Notes: generated from the sequence alone by a model not told the origin. 64,000 nt of DNA from Paenibacillus sp. (GCF_035645195.1 NZ_DASQNA010000039.1:1-64000); one strand, 5' to 3'. Positions 10,169 to 17,593 are shown, numbered from the stretch's first letter. A program made the numbers and translations.

Positions 10169-10297
10169 ATGAAATATCGCATCGCACTGATGGCGAATGC
10201 CGTTCTGGCCGCAATCGCGACGGTGGTAATGACGAGCGCAAGCTCCGCATACTGGTACCGTCCGGAAGTTCCTGCTGAACTGCAGCGCAAGCAATAA
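10169..10297 (+). CDS. AgrD-like cyclic lactone autoinducer prepeptide (Ser instead of Cys)
   Basis: 42 residues: an amphipathic N-terminal leader (MKYRIALMANAVLAAIATVV), a core around SASSAYWY and the acidic recognition tail RPEVPAEL, which matches the P-E-x-P-x-x-L tail of AgrD peptides. Aligned on that tail with the Clostridium perfringens AgrD core CLWFT-HQPEEP, Ser25 takes the cysteine position, giving a predicted five-residue lactone ring SSAYW; a ring from Ser26 is an alternative. Strong ribosome-binding site AAAGGAGGTG (10153-10162) and its own terminator at 10335. The secreted product should be a quorum signal. Confidence 0.85.
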   Translation: MKYRIALMANAVLAAIATVVMTSASSAYWYRPEVPAELQRKQ

Positions 10298-10334
10298 TTC
10301 TTTACATCATGTTTACTTTCATAGTTAGCGGATG

Positions 10335-10379
10335 ACAAAGTTCACTCGATGCATAATCGGTGAACTTTGTTATTTTTTT
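10335..10379 (+). terminator. Terminator of the agr-like operon
   Basis: Perfect 11-bp stem ACAAAGTTCAC/GTGAACTTTGT with a 14-base loop followed by TATTTTTTT. Confidence 0.85.
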
Positions 10380-10398
10380 AGGGGAGGACGTAACTATC

Positions 10399-10995
10399 AT
10401 GATTGCTCGCTTGGATTGGCGCTTGTTGTCGCTGCTCGGGGCGGCCGCCGCCATTTTGCTCCTCCAGCTGCTTTGGCCGACGGCCGCCTCCGCGATTTGG
10501 CCGCCTCTCGGGTTCGTGTTATTCGCCTGCGCGCTATTCCGGAAGGAATTGAAACAATACGATTGGGCCGCGCTGAAGACGGCGCGGTTTTGGGAGCCCG
10601 CTTTTTTCGCAGTGACGCAGGGGATCATGGCGCAAGCCGCGGGGATCGTCATCGTCCAATACGGCCTGCGCATCCCGCCGCCTCCGACCGTCCTTTCGCT
10701 CAGTTTGGGGGTCGTTATTAGCAGCGTCTTGTTCTCGGCCATTCTTGAGGAATTGATTTATCGGAAGGCTTTGTACGGATGGTTTTCGAAGTTTGCGGGG
10801 TTTTGGCCGGCGGCCGCGGGCAGCTCCGCGTTGTTCGCGCTGGCCCATCACAATTATTCCGCTTATTTGGGATACTTCCTGCTCGGTTTGGTGTGGTGCC
10901 GGACATACCGACGGACGGGCGATATCGGCGTGCTGATCGCCGCCCATATGATTTTCAATGCCGTCGCCATGATCGTTATCGCTGCAAGAGGATAA
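10399..10995 (+). CDS. CPBP family intramembrane glutamic endopeptidase
   Basis: 198 residues from the ATG at 10399 behind GGGGAGG (10381-10387). About six membrane segments. The family motifs are present: EELIYR (Glu117-Arg122), ALAHHN (His150/His151) and HMIFN (His183, Asn187), which bind and activate water at the active site. Members process prenylated or bacteriocin-like peptides or give self-immunity. Being next to the Agr-like peptide locus is suggestive but a terminator separates them. Its 3' end overlaps the convergent TraX-like gene by 20 bases. Confidence 0.88.
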   Translation: MIARLDWRLLSLLGAAAAILLLQLLWPTAASAIWPPLGFVLFACALFRKELKQYDWAALKTARFWEPAFFAVTQGIMAQAAGIVIVQYGLRIPPPPTVLSLSLGVVISSVLFSAILEELIYRKALYGWFSKFAGFWPAAAGSSALFALAHHNYSAYLGYFLLGLVWCRTYRRTGDIGVLIAAHMIFNAVAMIVIAARG

Positions 10996-11602
10996 GGGAC
11001 GCGTACAAGGCGGCGAGATGCGCCGGATAGAACGAGCGCCATAACCAGCTCGGCACGCGGTACGAGTCGAAGCGCTGCGACAACGTAAGATACGCAAAGA
11101 GGACGGTCGGAATGAGGCTGAACAGCTGCAGCGCCGCGCCGGTCCACGCCACGTAAGCGAGATTGAGCGCGAGGTGAGCGAGCAGCATCGCATGACCCCG
11201 CGTATATCGATAAATGACGATTAACAACAAGCCGTAGGCGCCGTAGTCGAACGAGACGAGCTCCATGAGCAGCGCGGCGGCGGCGGGCCATAAATAACGC
11301 ATCGGATCGTTCGGCATGCGTTCCATCAAATACAGCGCGCCGACGGATACGAAGAACGTGCCGATGACGTTGATCGTCCATGTGTTGAAAAGCAGAGAGA
11401 ACGGAATTTGGGACAGCGCCGCGAGGACGGCAAGCCTTCGGATATAGCCCGGCATGCTGCGGGTGCGGTTCATGCCGACCGCGATGAAATAAGCGTAAAT
11501 CGGAAACGCCAGTCTGCCGACGATTTGCCAGATCGGCGCATGCGGGAACCAGCTCTTCCCGAAATGATCAAGAAACATAGAAATCATAGCGACCCACTGC
11601 AT
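10976..11602 (-). CDS. TraX family membrane protein
   Basis: 208 residues reading leftward from the ATG at 11602 (MQWVAMISMFLDHFGK), with GGGAGGGTGGG as ribosome-binding site; the longer open frame to 11695 lacks one. TraX-type features: the start MxWxAMxxMxxDH, GRLAFPIYAYFIAVGMNRTR, and eight or so hydrophobic segments. TraX of the F plasmid acetylates pilin, but chromosomal Firmicute homologues have no known conjugation role. It lies outside the integrated element. Convergent with the CPBP gene and divergent from the coiled-coil gene at 11734. Confidence 0.85.
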   Translation of the reverse strand: MQWVAMISMFLDHFGKSWFPHAPIWQIVGRLAFPIYAYFIAVGMNRTRSMPGYIRRLAVLAALSQIPFSLLFNTWTINVIGTFFVSVGALYLMERMPNDPMRYLWPAAAALLMELVSFDYGAYGLLLIVIYRYTRGHAMLLAHLALNLAYVAWTGAALQLFSLIPTVLFAYLTLSQRFDSYRVPSWLWRSFYPAHLAALYASLILLQR

Positions 11603-11733
11603 GCTTGTCCCACCCTCCCGTTTTGCGATTATTATACCACGCCCGGGAAAGGACGCATCCTTGCGTACATATTTTGCCAGTCGTTTGCGAACCATACGGA
11701 AGGTAACATTTCCAAGGAGGCAGGTGGCGAACG

Positions 11734-12225
11734 ATGCGTTGGTATGTACCGGCTGCGATTGCGCTGTTGGTGGGACTCGGCACGGCGGGGAACGCGGCGG
11801 CGGCCGAACGTCCGGACGAGCACGGCGGGCATCATCGCGCCCAGGTCCGCGTCATGGCGTCCCCGACGCACCACGCGATGTATATGCAGCTGTTGGCGGA
11901 GAAGTATGCGCCGGACACGGTCGAAGCGTGGAAGCAAACGATGGACGAGCGGGTCGCGCTGATGGGCGAAATGCGGGAGCTGAAGCAGCAATCTCGTGAA
12001 TGGAAGCAGGACGAAGCGAAAGCGAAAATGGAACGGTTCGCGAAGGAAAGCGGCGAAGCGATGAAGAAGCGCAAAGCGCTGTTCGAAGAGTTCACGAAGG
12101 CGGTGGAAGCCGAGGACGGGGCCGCGATCAAATCGCTGCTGCCGAAGCTGCTCGCTTCGGAACAACAGTTGAACGCGGCGCTTCGTAAGTGGGTGGATCA
12201 AGAGAAGCAAGCGAAAAGCTCGTAA
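11734..12225 (+). CDS. Secreted coiled-coil hypothetical protein
   Basis: 163 residues. A signal peptide of ~24 residues ends near GNAAAAERP, followed by a His-rich stretch (DEHGGHH). Residues 50-160 are highly charged and helical with a heptad-like pattern (KQQSREWKQDEAKAKMERFA). No known family. AAGGAGG at 11715-11721 gives the start at 11734. It is transcribed alone, divergently from the TraX-like gene, and ends at a terminator. It is likely exported across the membrane; its function is unknown. Confidence 0.75.
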   Translation: MRWYVPAAIALLVGLGTAGNAAAAERPDEHGGHHRAQVRVMASPTHHAMYMQLLAEKYAPDTVEAWKQTMDERVALMGEMRELKQQSREWKQDEAKAKMERFAKESGEAMKKRKALFEEFTKAVEAEDGAAIKSLLPKLLASEQQLNAALRKWVDQEKQAKSS

Positions 12226-12235
12226 CAAAAACGAA

Positions 12236-12275
12236 AAACCGTCGCGTTCGGGGCGACCCGAGCGGACGGTTTATT
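12236..12275 (+). terminator. Terminator after the coiled-coil gene
   Basis: Stem of AAACCGTC-CG-TTCGG against CCGAGCGGACGGTTT around a GGCGA loop. It also faces the end of tRNA-Pro on the other strand, so it may work both ways. Confidence 0.75.
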
Positions 12276-12288
12276 ATTTGTTATGGAA

Positions 12289-12365
12289 TGGTCGAGACGA
12301 CAGGATTCGAACCTGCGACCTCTTGCTCCCGAAGCAAGCGCTCTACCAAGCTGAGCCACGTCTCG
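12289..12365 (-). tRNA. tRNA-Pro(CGG)
   Basis: Reading leftward: acceptor CGAGACG/CGTCTCG, A discriminator, encoded CCA, anticodon loop TTCGGGA with anticodon CGG, and T loop TTCGAAT. All four arms pair. It is next to the attL copy of tRNA-Arg; before integration the two tRNA genes would have stood about 75 bases apart. Confidence 0.95.
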
Positions 12366-12399
12366 ACGTTGTCGCGTTCATCGAGCGACGACATGAACT

Positions 12400-12428
12400 A
12401 ATATATCATGGACTAGTATTGAATGCAA
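12400..12428 (-). promoter_or_regulatory. Candidate promoter of tRNA-Pro
   Basis: On the minus strand TTGCAT (12428-12423), 17-base spacer, TATATT (12405-12400), 34 bases before the tRNA 5' end. Confidence 0.55.
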
Positions 12429-12439
12429 GGGGTAATTTC

Positions 12440-12487
12440 TGGCGCGCCACGGCGGGATTCGAACCCGCGACGCACAGTTTAGGAAAC
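12440..12487. repeat. attL: 48-bp direct repeat of the tRNA-Arg 3' end
   Basis: Forty-eight bases identical to 30333-30380, covering the 3' part of tRNA-Arg from the CCA end through the anticodon (TGGCGCGCCACGGCGGG... to ...TTTAGGAAAC). This copy lacks the 5' half of the tRNA. It marks the left junction of the integrated element; the flanking tRNA-Pro side is chromosome. Confidence 0.93.
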
Positions 12488-12627
12488 ACGGTGTACATCC
12501 GTTAAGCTCACGAATGCCTTTACGTAGCCATTCCGCCGCTAATCCGAGGGTACACGGTTATATGCGAAGGCCTACGGTTTAGTTCGTAAAATTATTTTAT
12601 CCGAATCGTGCCGGCGAATCAACGCCT

Positions 12628-12852
12628 TCACACGTTCCAAAATTTTGACGCGCTGAATAATGGATCAACTTGGCGAAGAACTTTTTCGATCTTCTGCGCG
12701 TTACGGAAATTCGGAACCCTTTCGTCATCGATCGCGAGTTGACTTATTGTTCCGCGGCTGACTCCGCTTTTCTCCGCCACCCATTGCTGCTTTATTCCTC
12801 GTTCGTCTAAATATTTCCCGAATTTGCTGCGGGGTTTCCCCAATCCAAACAT
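12628..12852 (-). CDS. XRE-family helix-turn-helix regulator
   Basis: 74 residues, reading leftward from 12852 behind GGGAGG. Residues 8-60 form a Cro/CI-type helix-turn-helix (LDERGIKQQWVAEKSGVSRG, then SQLAIDDERVPNF). It is the first gene of the element inside attL, divergent from the translocase gene. A perfect palindrome CAAATTAATTTG at 12911-12922 in the gap between them is a candidate operator. It probably controls the transfer/replication genes to its right. Confidence 0.85.
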   Translation of the reverse strand: MFGLGKPRSKFGKYLDERGIKQQWVAEKSGVSRGTISQLAIDDERVPNFRNAQKIEKVLRQVDPLFSASKFWNV

Positions 12853-13197
12853 AAGATCATCGCCTCCCGTTAACCATCATGTACACAAATCAAATTTTTT
12901 AAACTATCGGCAAATTAATTTGAATAATGGACAAACCGCACCCCATATCGTTTATCAAGGCCGGCGGAAATGACCGCGGAAAGTACCGCCGACGCCGATC
13001 GGATAGCTGACTCGGTACGTACCGGATCTCGGCGACGTATTCACACGGTGCCGCGGACGGTGCCAAACGGCGGAGCCCCGCGGATATTCCCCCGTCCCAT
13101 TCGGTGCCGCCGAAGTCACACTATCCTATCGGATATCCATCGGAGACGGTGGCGCGGCGCACATCGGAAACCCTTTGAAATTGTTGGCAGGAAGGTG
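12853..13197. other. Non-coding control region before the translocase gene (possible operator and oriT)
   Basis: 345 bases with no convincing gene: a frame is open from 12970 but lacks a ribosome-binding site there and codes an Arg-rich low-complexity stretch. It holds two perfect 12-bp palindromes, CAAATTAATTTG (12911-12922) and CGGTACGTACCG (13013-13024), and a GGATATCC site near 13130. Being upstream of the translocase and relaxation genes it could hold the regulator's operator and a transfer origin; this is an inference. Confidence 0.45.
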
Positions 13198-14517
13198 ATG
13201 CGATTGATACTCGAAATATTCGGAGTCGCGGTGGCCGGCGGGCTGCTGGCGTGGACGTTCCTCGACGGGAAGGGCGTGACGGATGCGAGCAAGATCCAGC
13301 GGATCGCGAACAACTGCGGAATCAACGTAAAGGAGGGCGGAAAGCTCCGGACGATCCATTTGCTCCGGAAACGGAAATACGAATGGGGCACCGAATACGT
13401 CTACCGCTTGCCGCTCGGATTATCCTTCGACGAGGTCAAGGCGAAGAAGGCGCACATTGAGGACGGATTGAACCATCGGCGCGGGATTCTCGACTTATCG
13501 GTCGATGATCTCCGGACGCTGCGAATCGACGGCGATATCGTCGCGCAAATAAAGGCGCTGCTCGCCGGCAGGAAGCACCGGATGGAGATCGACATGGAAT
13601 ACGACGGTACGCTTCGTATACGCGTCTACAAGGCGCCTATGCCCGCGCTGGTGTCTTATGACTCCTCGATGGTCCAGCGCTGCCTAGGATGGCAAATATG
13701 CGTCGGAGAGGCGCGCGAGGGCGGCGTGTTCCATGACTTCGACCAAATACCGCATTTGATTGTCGCCGGCATGACTCGATACGGCAAATCCGTCTTCTTG
13801 AAGAACATCGTCACCACGTTAACCACTACGCAGGCGAGGGATGTCCGGTTTACCTTGATCGATTTAAAGGGCGGGCTGTCGTTTAACCGGTTCAAGGATC
13901 TCCGCCAGGTCGAAACAGTCGTTAAAAACGTAGACGAAAGTCTCGAAGCCCTCCGGAAGATGCACGCGGAGATCCTCCGCCAGCAAGCGGAATTTCTCGC
14001 GAAGAGGTACGAAGACATCACGGAGGCGAAAACGAATCGGCGCCATTTCATCATCATCGACGAAGGGGCGGAGCTGGCGAGTGCCGGTGAGACGGTGGCG
14101 GAGGTGAAACGGAAGAAAGCGGAGTGCGAGCATATCATCGCGGAAATTGCGCGGATCGGCGGCGGGCTCGGGTACCGGTTAATTTACGCGACGCAGTATC
14201 CGACGGCCGATACGTTGCCGCGCCAGGTGAAGCAGAATTGCGACGCCCGCCTGTGCTTCCGGCTTCCGACCGAAATGGCGAGCCGCGTTGTTCTCGATGA
14301 ATCCGGCGCCGAGGAGCTCCCGCTGATAAAGGGGCGCGCGATTTACCGGACCGACCGGAAGCTAGTCGTGCAGACGCCGTTCATCGATAACGAGTTTATC
14401 GACCGGACAATTCGGCCGCACATCGTAATCAAGCCGAGGAAGGAGGAGACGCCGAGTGTTAGAGAGCCAACGCCGGAAGATCGCCCGGCAAGACGCTATT
14501 CTCTCGACATTAGCTAA
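13198..14517 (+). CDS. FtsK/SpoIIIE-type DNA translocase (TcpA-like coupling ATPase)
   Basis: 439 residues from the ATG at 13198 (MRLILEIFGV); AGGAAGG lies only two bases upstream, so a slightly earlier start is possible. One N-terminal membrane segment (VAVAGGLLAWTF), then an ATPase domain with Walker A GMTRYGKS (about 191-198) and Walker B FIIIDEG (about 283-290), and the segment GGLGYRLIYATQYP typical of FtsK/SpoIIIE and TcpA proteins. Such proteins pump DNA and act as coupling proteins for single- or double-strand transfer in Gram-positive elements. It overlaps the next gene by 62 bases, a sign they work together. Confidence 0.88.
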   Translation: MRLILEIFGVAVAGGLLAWTFLDGKGVTDASKIQRIANNCGINVKEGGKLRTIHLLRKRKYEWGTEYVYRLPLGLSFDEVKAKKAHIEDGLNHRRGILDLSVDDLRTLRIDGDIVAQIKALLAGRKHRMEIDMEYDGTLRIRVYKAPMPALVSYDSSMVQRCLGWQICVGEAREGGVFHDFDQIPHLIVAGMTRYGKSVFLKNIVTTLTTTQARDVRFTLIDLKGGLSFNRFKDLRQVETVVKNVDESLEALRKMHAEILRQQAEFLAKRYEDITEAKTNRRHFIIIDEGAELASAGETVAEVKRKKAECEHIIAEIARIGGGLGYRLIYATQYPTADTLPRQVKQNCDARLCFRLPTEMASRVVLDESGAEELPLIKGRAIYRTDRKLVVQTPFIDNEFIDRTIRPHIVIKPRKEETPSVREPTPEDRPARRYSLDIS

Positions 14518-15073
14518 ACTCGATTACGCCACACGCGCCCAGTTACAGCGGCTTCACGATCTCCGCAGCGACCGGAATGCGCGCAAGGTGCTCGACGGGA
14601 TGCGCGACTATATTTCGTCGTTCCGGAGTGAATCCGGCGAGAACGTGTACCATCTCAATAAAGCGGGGCGCGAGCGCGTGAATTTCGCCGTTGTCCGCCA
14701 AAAGATATCTACGGCCGGCCATTATCTGATGCGCAACGACGCGTATATCCATTACGGCGCGCCGGTGGATTGGAAGAACGAAGCGCGAATCAAGGCCGAC
14801 GGGGAAGGGGCGGCGCACATCATCGTCGACAGCTATTTCGTGTATGAGTTGCGGCGCCATTTTCTCGAAATCGACCATAAGCAGCACATGAGTAAGAACC
14901 GAGAGAAAATCGAGCGATACAAGCGCCTCAAGGCGACCGGCGTATTCCAGGAGAAACTCCGCTACTTTCCGAGGCTCGTATGGGTCACGCTGACGGAGGA
15001 GCGCCGGAAGAAACTCGCCGAATGGTGCGACGGGCTCGATGTCGTTGTCCATCTGTGGGACGAAATCAAATAA
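14456..15073 (+). CDS. Replication-relaxation family protein
   Basis: 205 residues from a GTG start at 14456 with AGGAGGAG upstream, in another frame inside the end of the translocase gene. The N terminus is a winged-helix-like segment (ATRAQLQRLHDLRSDRNARK); the centre and C terminus have FLEIDHKQ, KIERYKRL and PRLVWVTLTEERRKK, as in the Replic_Relax family found on plasmids and integrative elements next to FtsK-like genes. The family is thought to start replication or nick/relax DNA; no biochemical residue can be assigned with certainty. It is the best relaxase or initiator candidate of this element. Confidence 0.82.
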   Translation: MLESQRRKIARQDAILSTLAKLDYATRAQLQRLHDLRSDRNARKVLDGMRDYISSFRSESGENVYHLNKAGRERVNFAVVRQKISTAGHYLMRNDAYIHYGAPVDWKNEARIKADGEGAAHIIVDSYFVYELRRHFLEIDHKQHMSKNREKIERYKRLKATGVFQEKLRYFPRLVWVTLTEERRKKLAEWCDGLDVVVHLWDEIK

Positions 15074-15090
15074 TCCGGGAGGGATTCCGA

Positions 15091-15573
15091 ATGGTAACGG
15101 TAACGATCGGCGTCAAGGGCGGAGTGCACACTGAGTTGTTTCGCAAATACGAGGCGCCGGCCGCCAAATATCCGCAGAAGGCGCCGCCGCTCATCGATCG
15201 CCGTCGGCTGAATGATCCGCGCGTGAAGTCGCTGCTCGAGTTCGGCGTGCCGTTGGCGCTGTTATTATCGCCGCTCAGCGCCGTAAAAGCGTTCGCTGCT
15301 CCCGCCGCAATAGAGGCCGGCGATGCGATTCCGGTCATTGGCGACGCGATTAAAGGGAAGATCCTGCACGCCTTCGACCCTCTCATCGACCTTATCGTCG
15401 CGTTATCGTATCCCATCGCCGGATTGATGATTGCCGGCGGCTGCCTCTTTATCATGGTCGGGAATCGCGAACGCGGAATGAGCATCCTTCAAAACGCCGC
15501 TCTCGGGTACATTCTAGTGCAACTCAGTCCGCTGATGCTTGATCTCCTCGTCGGAATTGGGAAAAGTATCTAA
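15091..15573 (+). CDS. Small membrane protein, VirB2/TrbC-like layout
   Basis: 160 residues from the ATG at 15091, behind GGGAGGG and 17 bases after the relaxation gene. A hydrophobic segment around 52-70 ends in KAFAAP, like a signal sequence. Two long membrane helices follow (LIVALSYPIAGLMIAGG, then ALGYILVQLSPLMLDLL) joined by the short charged loop GNRERG. This arrangement is that of VirB2/TrbC pilin-like conjugation proteins. The similarity is in layout rather than clear sequence identity; a holin is an alternative. Confidence 0.6.
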   Translation: MVTVTIGVKGGVHTELFRKYEAPAAKYPQKAPPLIDRRRLNDPRVKSLLEFGVPLALLLSPLSAVKAFAAPAAIEAGDAIPVIGDAIKGKILHAFDPLIDLIVALSYPIAGLMIAGGCLFIMVGNRERGMSILQNAALGYILVQLSPLMLDLLVGIGKSI

Positions 15574-15657
15574 ATAATAATTTTATTTACCAGGTAGGAA
15601 TTTGTTTTATTATGAAGAATTATCACTTATAGAATAAGTTTACAGCGGGGTGTATCA

Positions 15658-16353
15658 ATGAAAAAGAAAATGTTATTAGCGTTTTCATTTCTTGTGGTTG
15701 CTGTGGTGTCTCTGTCGGTCGGTGTGTACGCTGCCTCGGATATCAAATTGGTGGTCAATGGTAAAACAGCGAATGCGGAAATCCAAATTATCAACGGGGC
15801 TAGTTACGTTCCACTCCGTGCGGCTGCTGAATTATTGGGCGCCGAGGTCAATTTTGACAATGCAACGCGTACTATTACGATTACCAGTAAGGCAGGAACA
15901 CAAACGGGATCGTCGCCTACGCCGGTCACGACCGGCGCGAAGTCTTTCAACGTTAACGTAACTATGGAGAGCGGTCCGATGAAGATGAAAATTTCTAAGG
16001 TAACTCTCGATTCCGCGTTCAAATCTTCTCCATATCTTGATCCAATTAATGCGGTAATTCTTGATGTTGAGGTTGAAAACACGTCAACCGATACAATTAG
16101 TTGGCATCCTAATCAGGGGACGCTAGTCTTGAACACAAAGGAGCAAGCTGAGGCAGCCATGTCGTTATTCCATTCTGACGACGTTGGGGGAGAGTTCGTC
16201 GGTAAAGTCGTTAAGAAAGGGAAAATTGTTGTAGAGGTCAAAAGTGATGTTTCAGAGATTACGAGCCTAAGTTTTAGGGTGAGTGGGCCATTTAATGCTG
16301 AAAGTTTTGAAACCATCGGAGCAGAACAAACGGTCGATATTGTTCTTCAATAA
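15658..16353 (+). CDS. Secreted stalk-domain protein with DUF4352-like C terminus
   Basis: 231 residues. Signal peptide (to about 25), then a copper-amine-oxidase N-terminal-like stalk domain at 28-78 (KLVVNGKTANAEIQ, YVPLRAAAELLGAEV), common in Paenibacillus surface proteins. After a Ser/Thr/Pro linker, residues 95-231 form a beta-rich domain like DUF4352 (VILDVEVENTSTDTISWHP). The DNA is clearly more AT-rich than the transfer genes, and it has its own leader and terminator, so it looks like cargo. It is probably extracellular or wall-associated. Confidence 0.8.
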   Translation: MKKKMLLAFSFLVVAVVSLSVGVYAASDIKLVVNGKTANAEIQIINGASYVPLRAAAELLGAEVNFDNATRTITITSKAGTQTGSSPTPVTTGAKSFNVNVTMESGPMKMKISKVTLDSAFKSSPYLDPINAVILDVEVENTSTDTISWHPNQGTLVLNTKEQAEAAMSLFHSDDVGGEFVGKVVKKGKIVVEVKSDVSEITSLSFRVSGPFNAESFETIGAEQTVDIVLQ

Positions 16354-16361
16354 AGCTCGAA

Positions 16362-16394
16362 AAAAAGACGACGTGATTTTTGCGTCGTCTTTTT
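16362..16394. terminator. Bidirectional terminator between convergent cargo genes
   Basis: Perfect stem AAAAAGACGACG/CGTCGTCTTTTT with a 9-base loop; it has A and T runs on either side and can stop transcription from both strands. Confidence 0.85.
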
Positions 16395-16536
16395 ATATTT
16401 CAGTATAAAACTTGCAAGCACTTCGAACATAATATGTTTGATCCGTAAAGAATACCGTCGCATCATCGAACGAATATATCCGGCCGGCGCCTATGTATTC
16501 GTTATCCCGCACGACGGTAACTTCCGCAAGGGACAT
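16393..16536 (-). CDS. Hypothetical 47-residue protein
   Basis: Reads leftward from the ATG at 16536 (MSLAEVTVVRDNEYIGAGRI) behind GGAAGG; the frame is open to 16599 but has no ribosome-binding site there. The sequence suggests a small beta barrel (DATVFFTDQTYYVRSA). No family recognised. It follows the zinc-ribbon gene in the same direction and ends in the shared terminator. Confidence 0.55.
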   Translation of the reverse strand: MSLAEVTVVRDNEYIGAGRIYSFDDATVFFTDQTYYVRSACKFYTEI

Positions 16537-16600
16537 CGCTGCCTTCCGAAAGTCACGATCGGAGCGTAAGCGGACTTTACGTTTCAATATCAACCACAAC

Positions 16601-17239
16601 CTAAAGAATCGATGAAATCATTTTTATCACGTTATCCCATAGAGTGAACAGACCGTTACTTGCGGTTGTTAGTTCCTTTACACTATTTATGAGGGATTTT
16701 ATAACGCTGGGCTTCCTTGTTTCTTTTGGAGTCGACACCTCGTTGGCTATTGTATCTACAAGTTCAACGATTTCGTTTTTAGTCTCCAATTTCAATTCGC
16801 TTGAGAGGACAGATTCTACGAAATGTTTTAACAAAGAAGCAAGTTGTTCAGAGCCACTTGCGCTTACATTTCTCAGTGAAACATTTAGTTTTTCAAGGTT
16901 TCCAGTGTTTACTGATCCAACTACGCTGTCTTTTATTTTTATGTCATTGATATTCCCAGTAAAATAAGTGGGTGGTCGAACGTCGTACTTTGGTGTAAGG
17001 CCTCGAATTCCAGTAGTCATCTCAATGCTATCAGTTAAAAAGTTCATTTGTTTATACAGGTGATTTAGGTGGATATCGTTCACTTGTTGATATTTGTGGT
17101 AGCAATTGAGGCACAGCAGGTGTCCTTGAATTTGATACATGGCCGGTGTTCCGCACTGCGTACATAGGCTTTGATGTGCCGCCGGTCTAGCTGAATTATT
17201 ATCTTTCTTAAACCGATCAAGCCAATTCATCCACACCAA
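16601..17239 (-). CDS. Zinc-ribbon protein of unknown function
   Basis: 212 residues. The N terminus has a zinc ribbon with two CxxC pairs (CTQCGTPAMYQIQGHLLCLNC, residues about 26-46). The centre has a repeat-like beta segment (NDIKIKDSVVGSVNTGN), and the C terminus is helical and ends in a hydrophobic stretch (LFTLWDNVIKMISSIL) that could touch a membrane. AT-rich compared with the element backbone. It is transcribed with the HTH gene at 17258-17488 and the 47-residue gene. Cargo such as a defence or toxin-type effector is a guess from the architecture and location. Confidence 0.65.
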   Translation of the reverse strand: MVWMNWLDRFKKDNNSARPAAHQSLCTQCGTPAMYQIQGHLLCLNCYHKYQQVNDIHLNHLYKQMNFLTDSIEMTTGIRGLTPKYDVRPPTYFTGNINDIKIKDSVVGSVNTGNLEKLNVSLRNVSASGSEQLASLLKHFVESVLSSELKLETKNEIVELVDTIANEVSTPKETRKPSVIKSLINSVKELTTASNGLFTLWDNVIKMISSIL

Positions 17240-17257
17240 CCCTCCCCAATGAAATAA

Positions 17258-17488
17258 TCATGGTAAATACTCGAGGATGTCCCCAACTTTGTAGTTCTTT
17301 CCAGTTAGTTCGTTAAGTGTCGCGATGATAATAGCCAGCGTCTCGAGGTCGATCCGTTTTGTCTTATCGTCGCACAAGTCGTATATCAAATTTGGACGCA
17401 CTTTCGCCTCGCGCGCGAGTGCGTTTTTTGTGATTTTACCTTCGTTTCGCTCGATTATTTCTCCGAGCTTGATCCGAATATGTGGCAC
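17258..17488 (-). CDS. Cro/CI-type helix-turn-helix repressor
   Basis: 76 residues from a GTG at 17488 (MPHIRIKLGEIIERN) behind GGGAGAGG; an in-frame ATG at 17524 would add 12 residues. The fold matches the short HTH_26/XRE group: KITKNALAREAKVRPNLIYDL is the helix-turn-helix, followed by LETLAIIIATLNELTG. It faces a divergent promoter region with three copies of TYAAACGWYAG, which are its likely operators. It probably acts as the master switch between the left and right gene sets of the element. Confidence 0.85.
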   Translation of the reverse strand: MPHIRIKLGEIIERNEGKITKNALAREAKVRPNLIYDLCDDKTKRIDLETLAIIIATLNELTGKNYKVGDILEYLP

Positions 17489-17506
17489 TGGATAACACCT
17501 CTCCCG

Positions 17507-17593
17507 CTTAACATTATACATCAAACGATAGTCAAGTGGAAATTATTGCTTGACGTTAAACGACAGGGCGTATACACTATCGTTAAACGTCAG
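17507..17593. promoter_or_regulatory. Divergent promoter with three repeated operator sites
   Basis: Direct repeats TCAAACGATAG (17521-17531), TTAAACGACAG (17556-17566) and TTAAACGTCAG (17583-17593). A rightward promoter TTGACG (17550-17555), 17-base spacer, TACACT (17573-17578) contains the second repeat. A leftward TATAAT-type -10 element lies near 17513-17518, with the first repeat between it and its -35. The design is that of a phage-like repressor switch. Confidence 0.65.

Noticed and set aside
10976-11602. TraX-like gene as part of the conjugative element
   Set aside because: It lies outside the att repeats and TraX homologues are common chromosomal genes in Firmicutes.
12440-12530. 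Functional second tRNA-Arg gene at the left end
   Set aside because: Only the 3' part is present; the sequence after 12487 does not continue the cloverleaf.
12970-13197. N-terminal extension of the translocase by 76 residues
   Set aside because: Arg-rich low-complexity translation across palindromes, without a ribosome-binding site at 12970.
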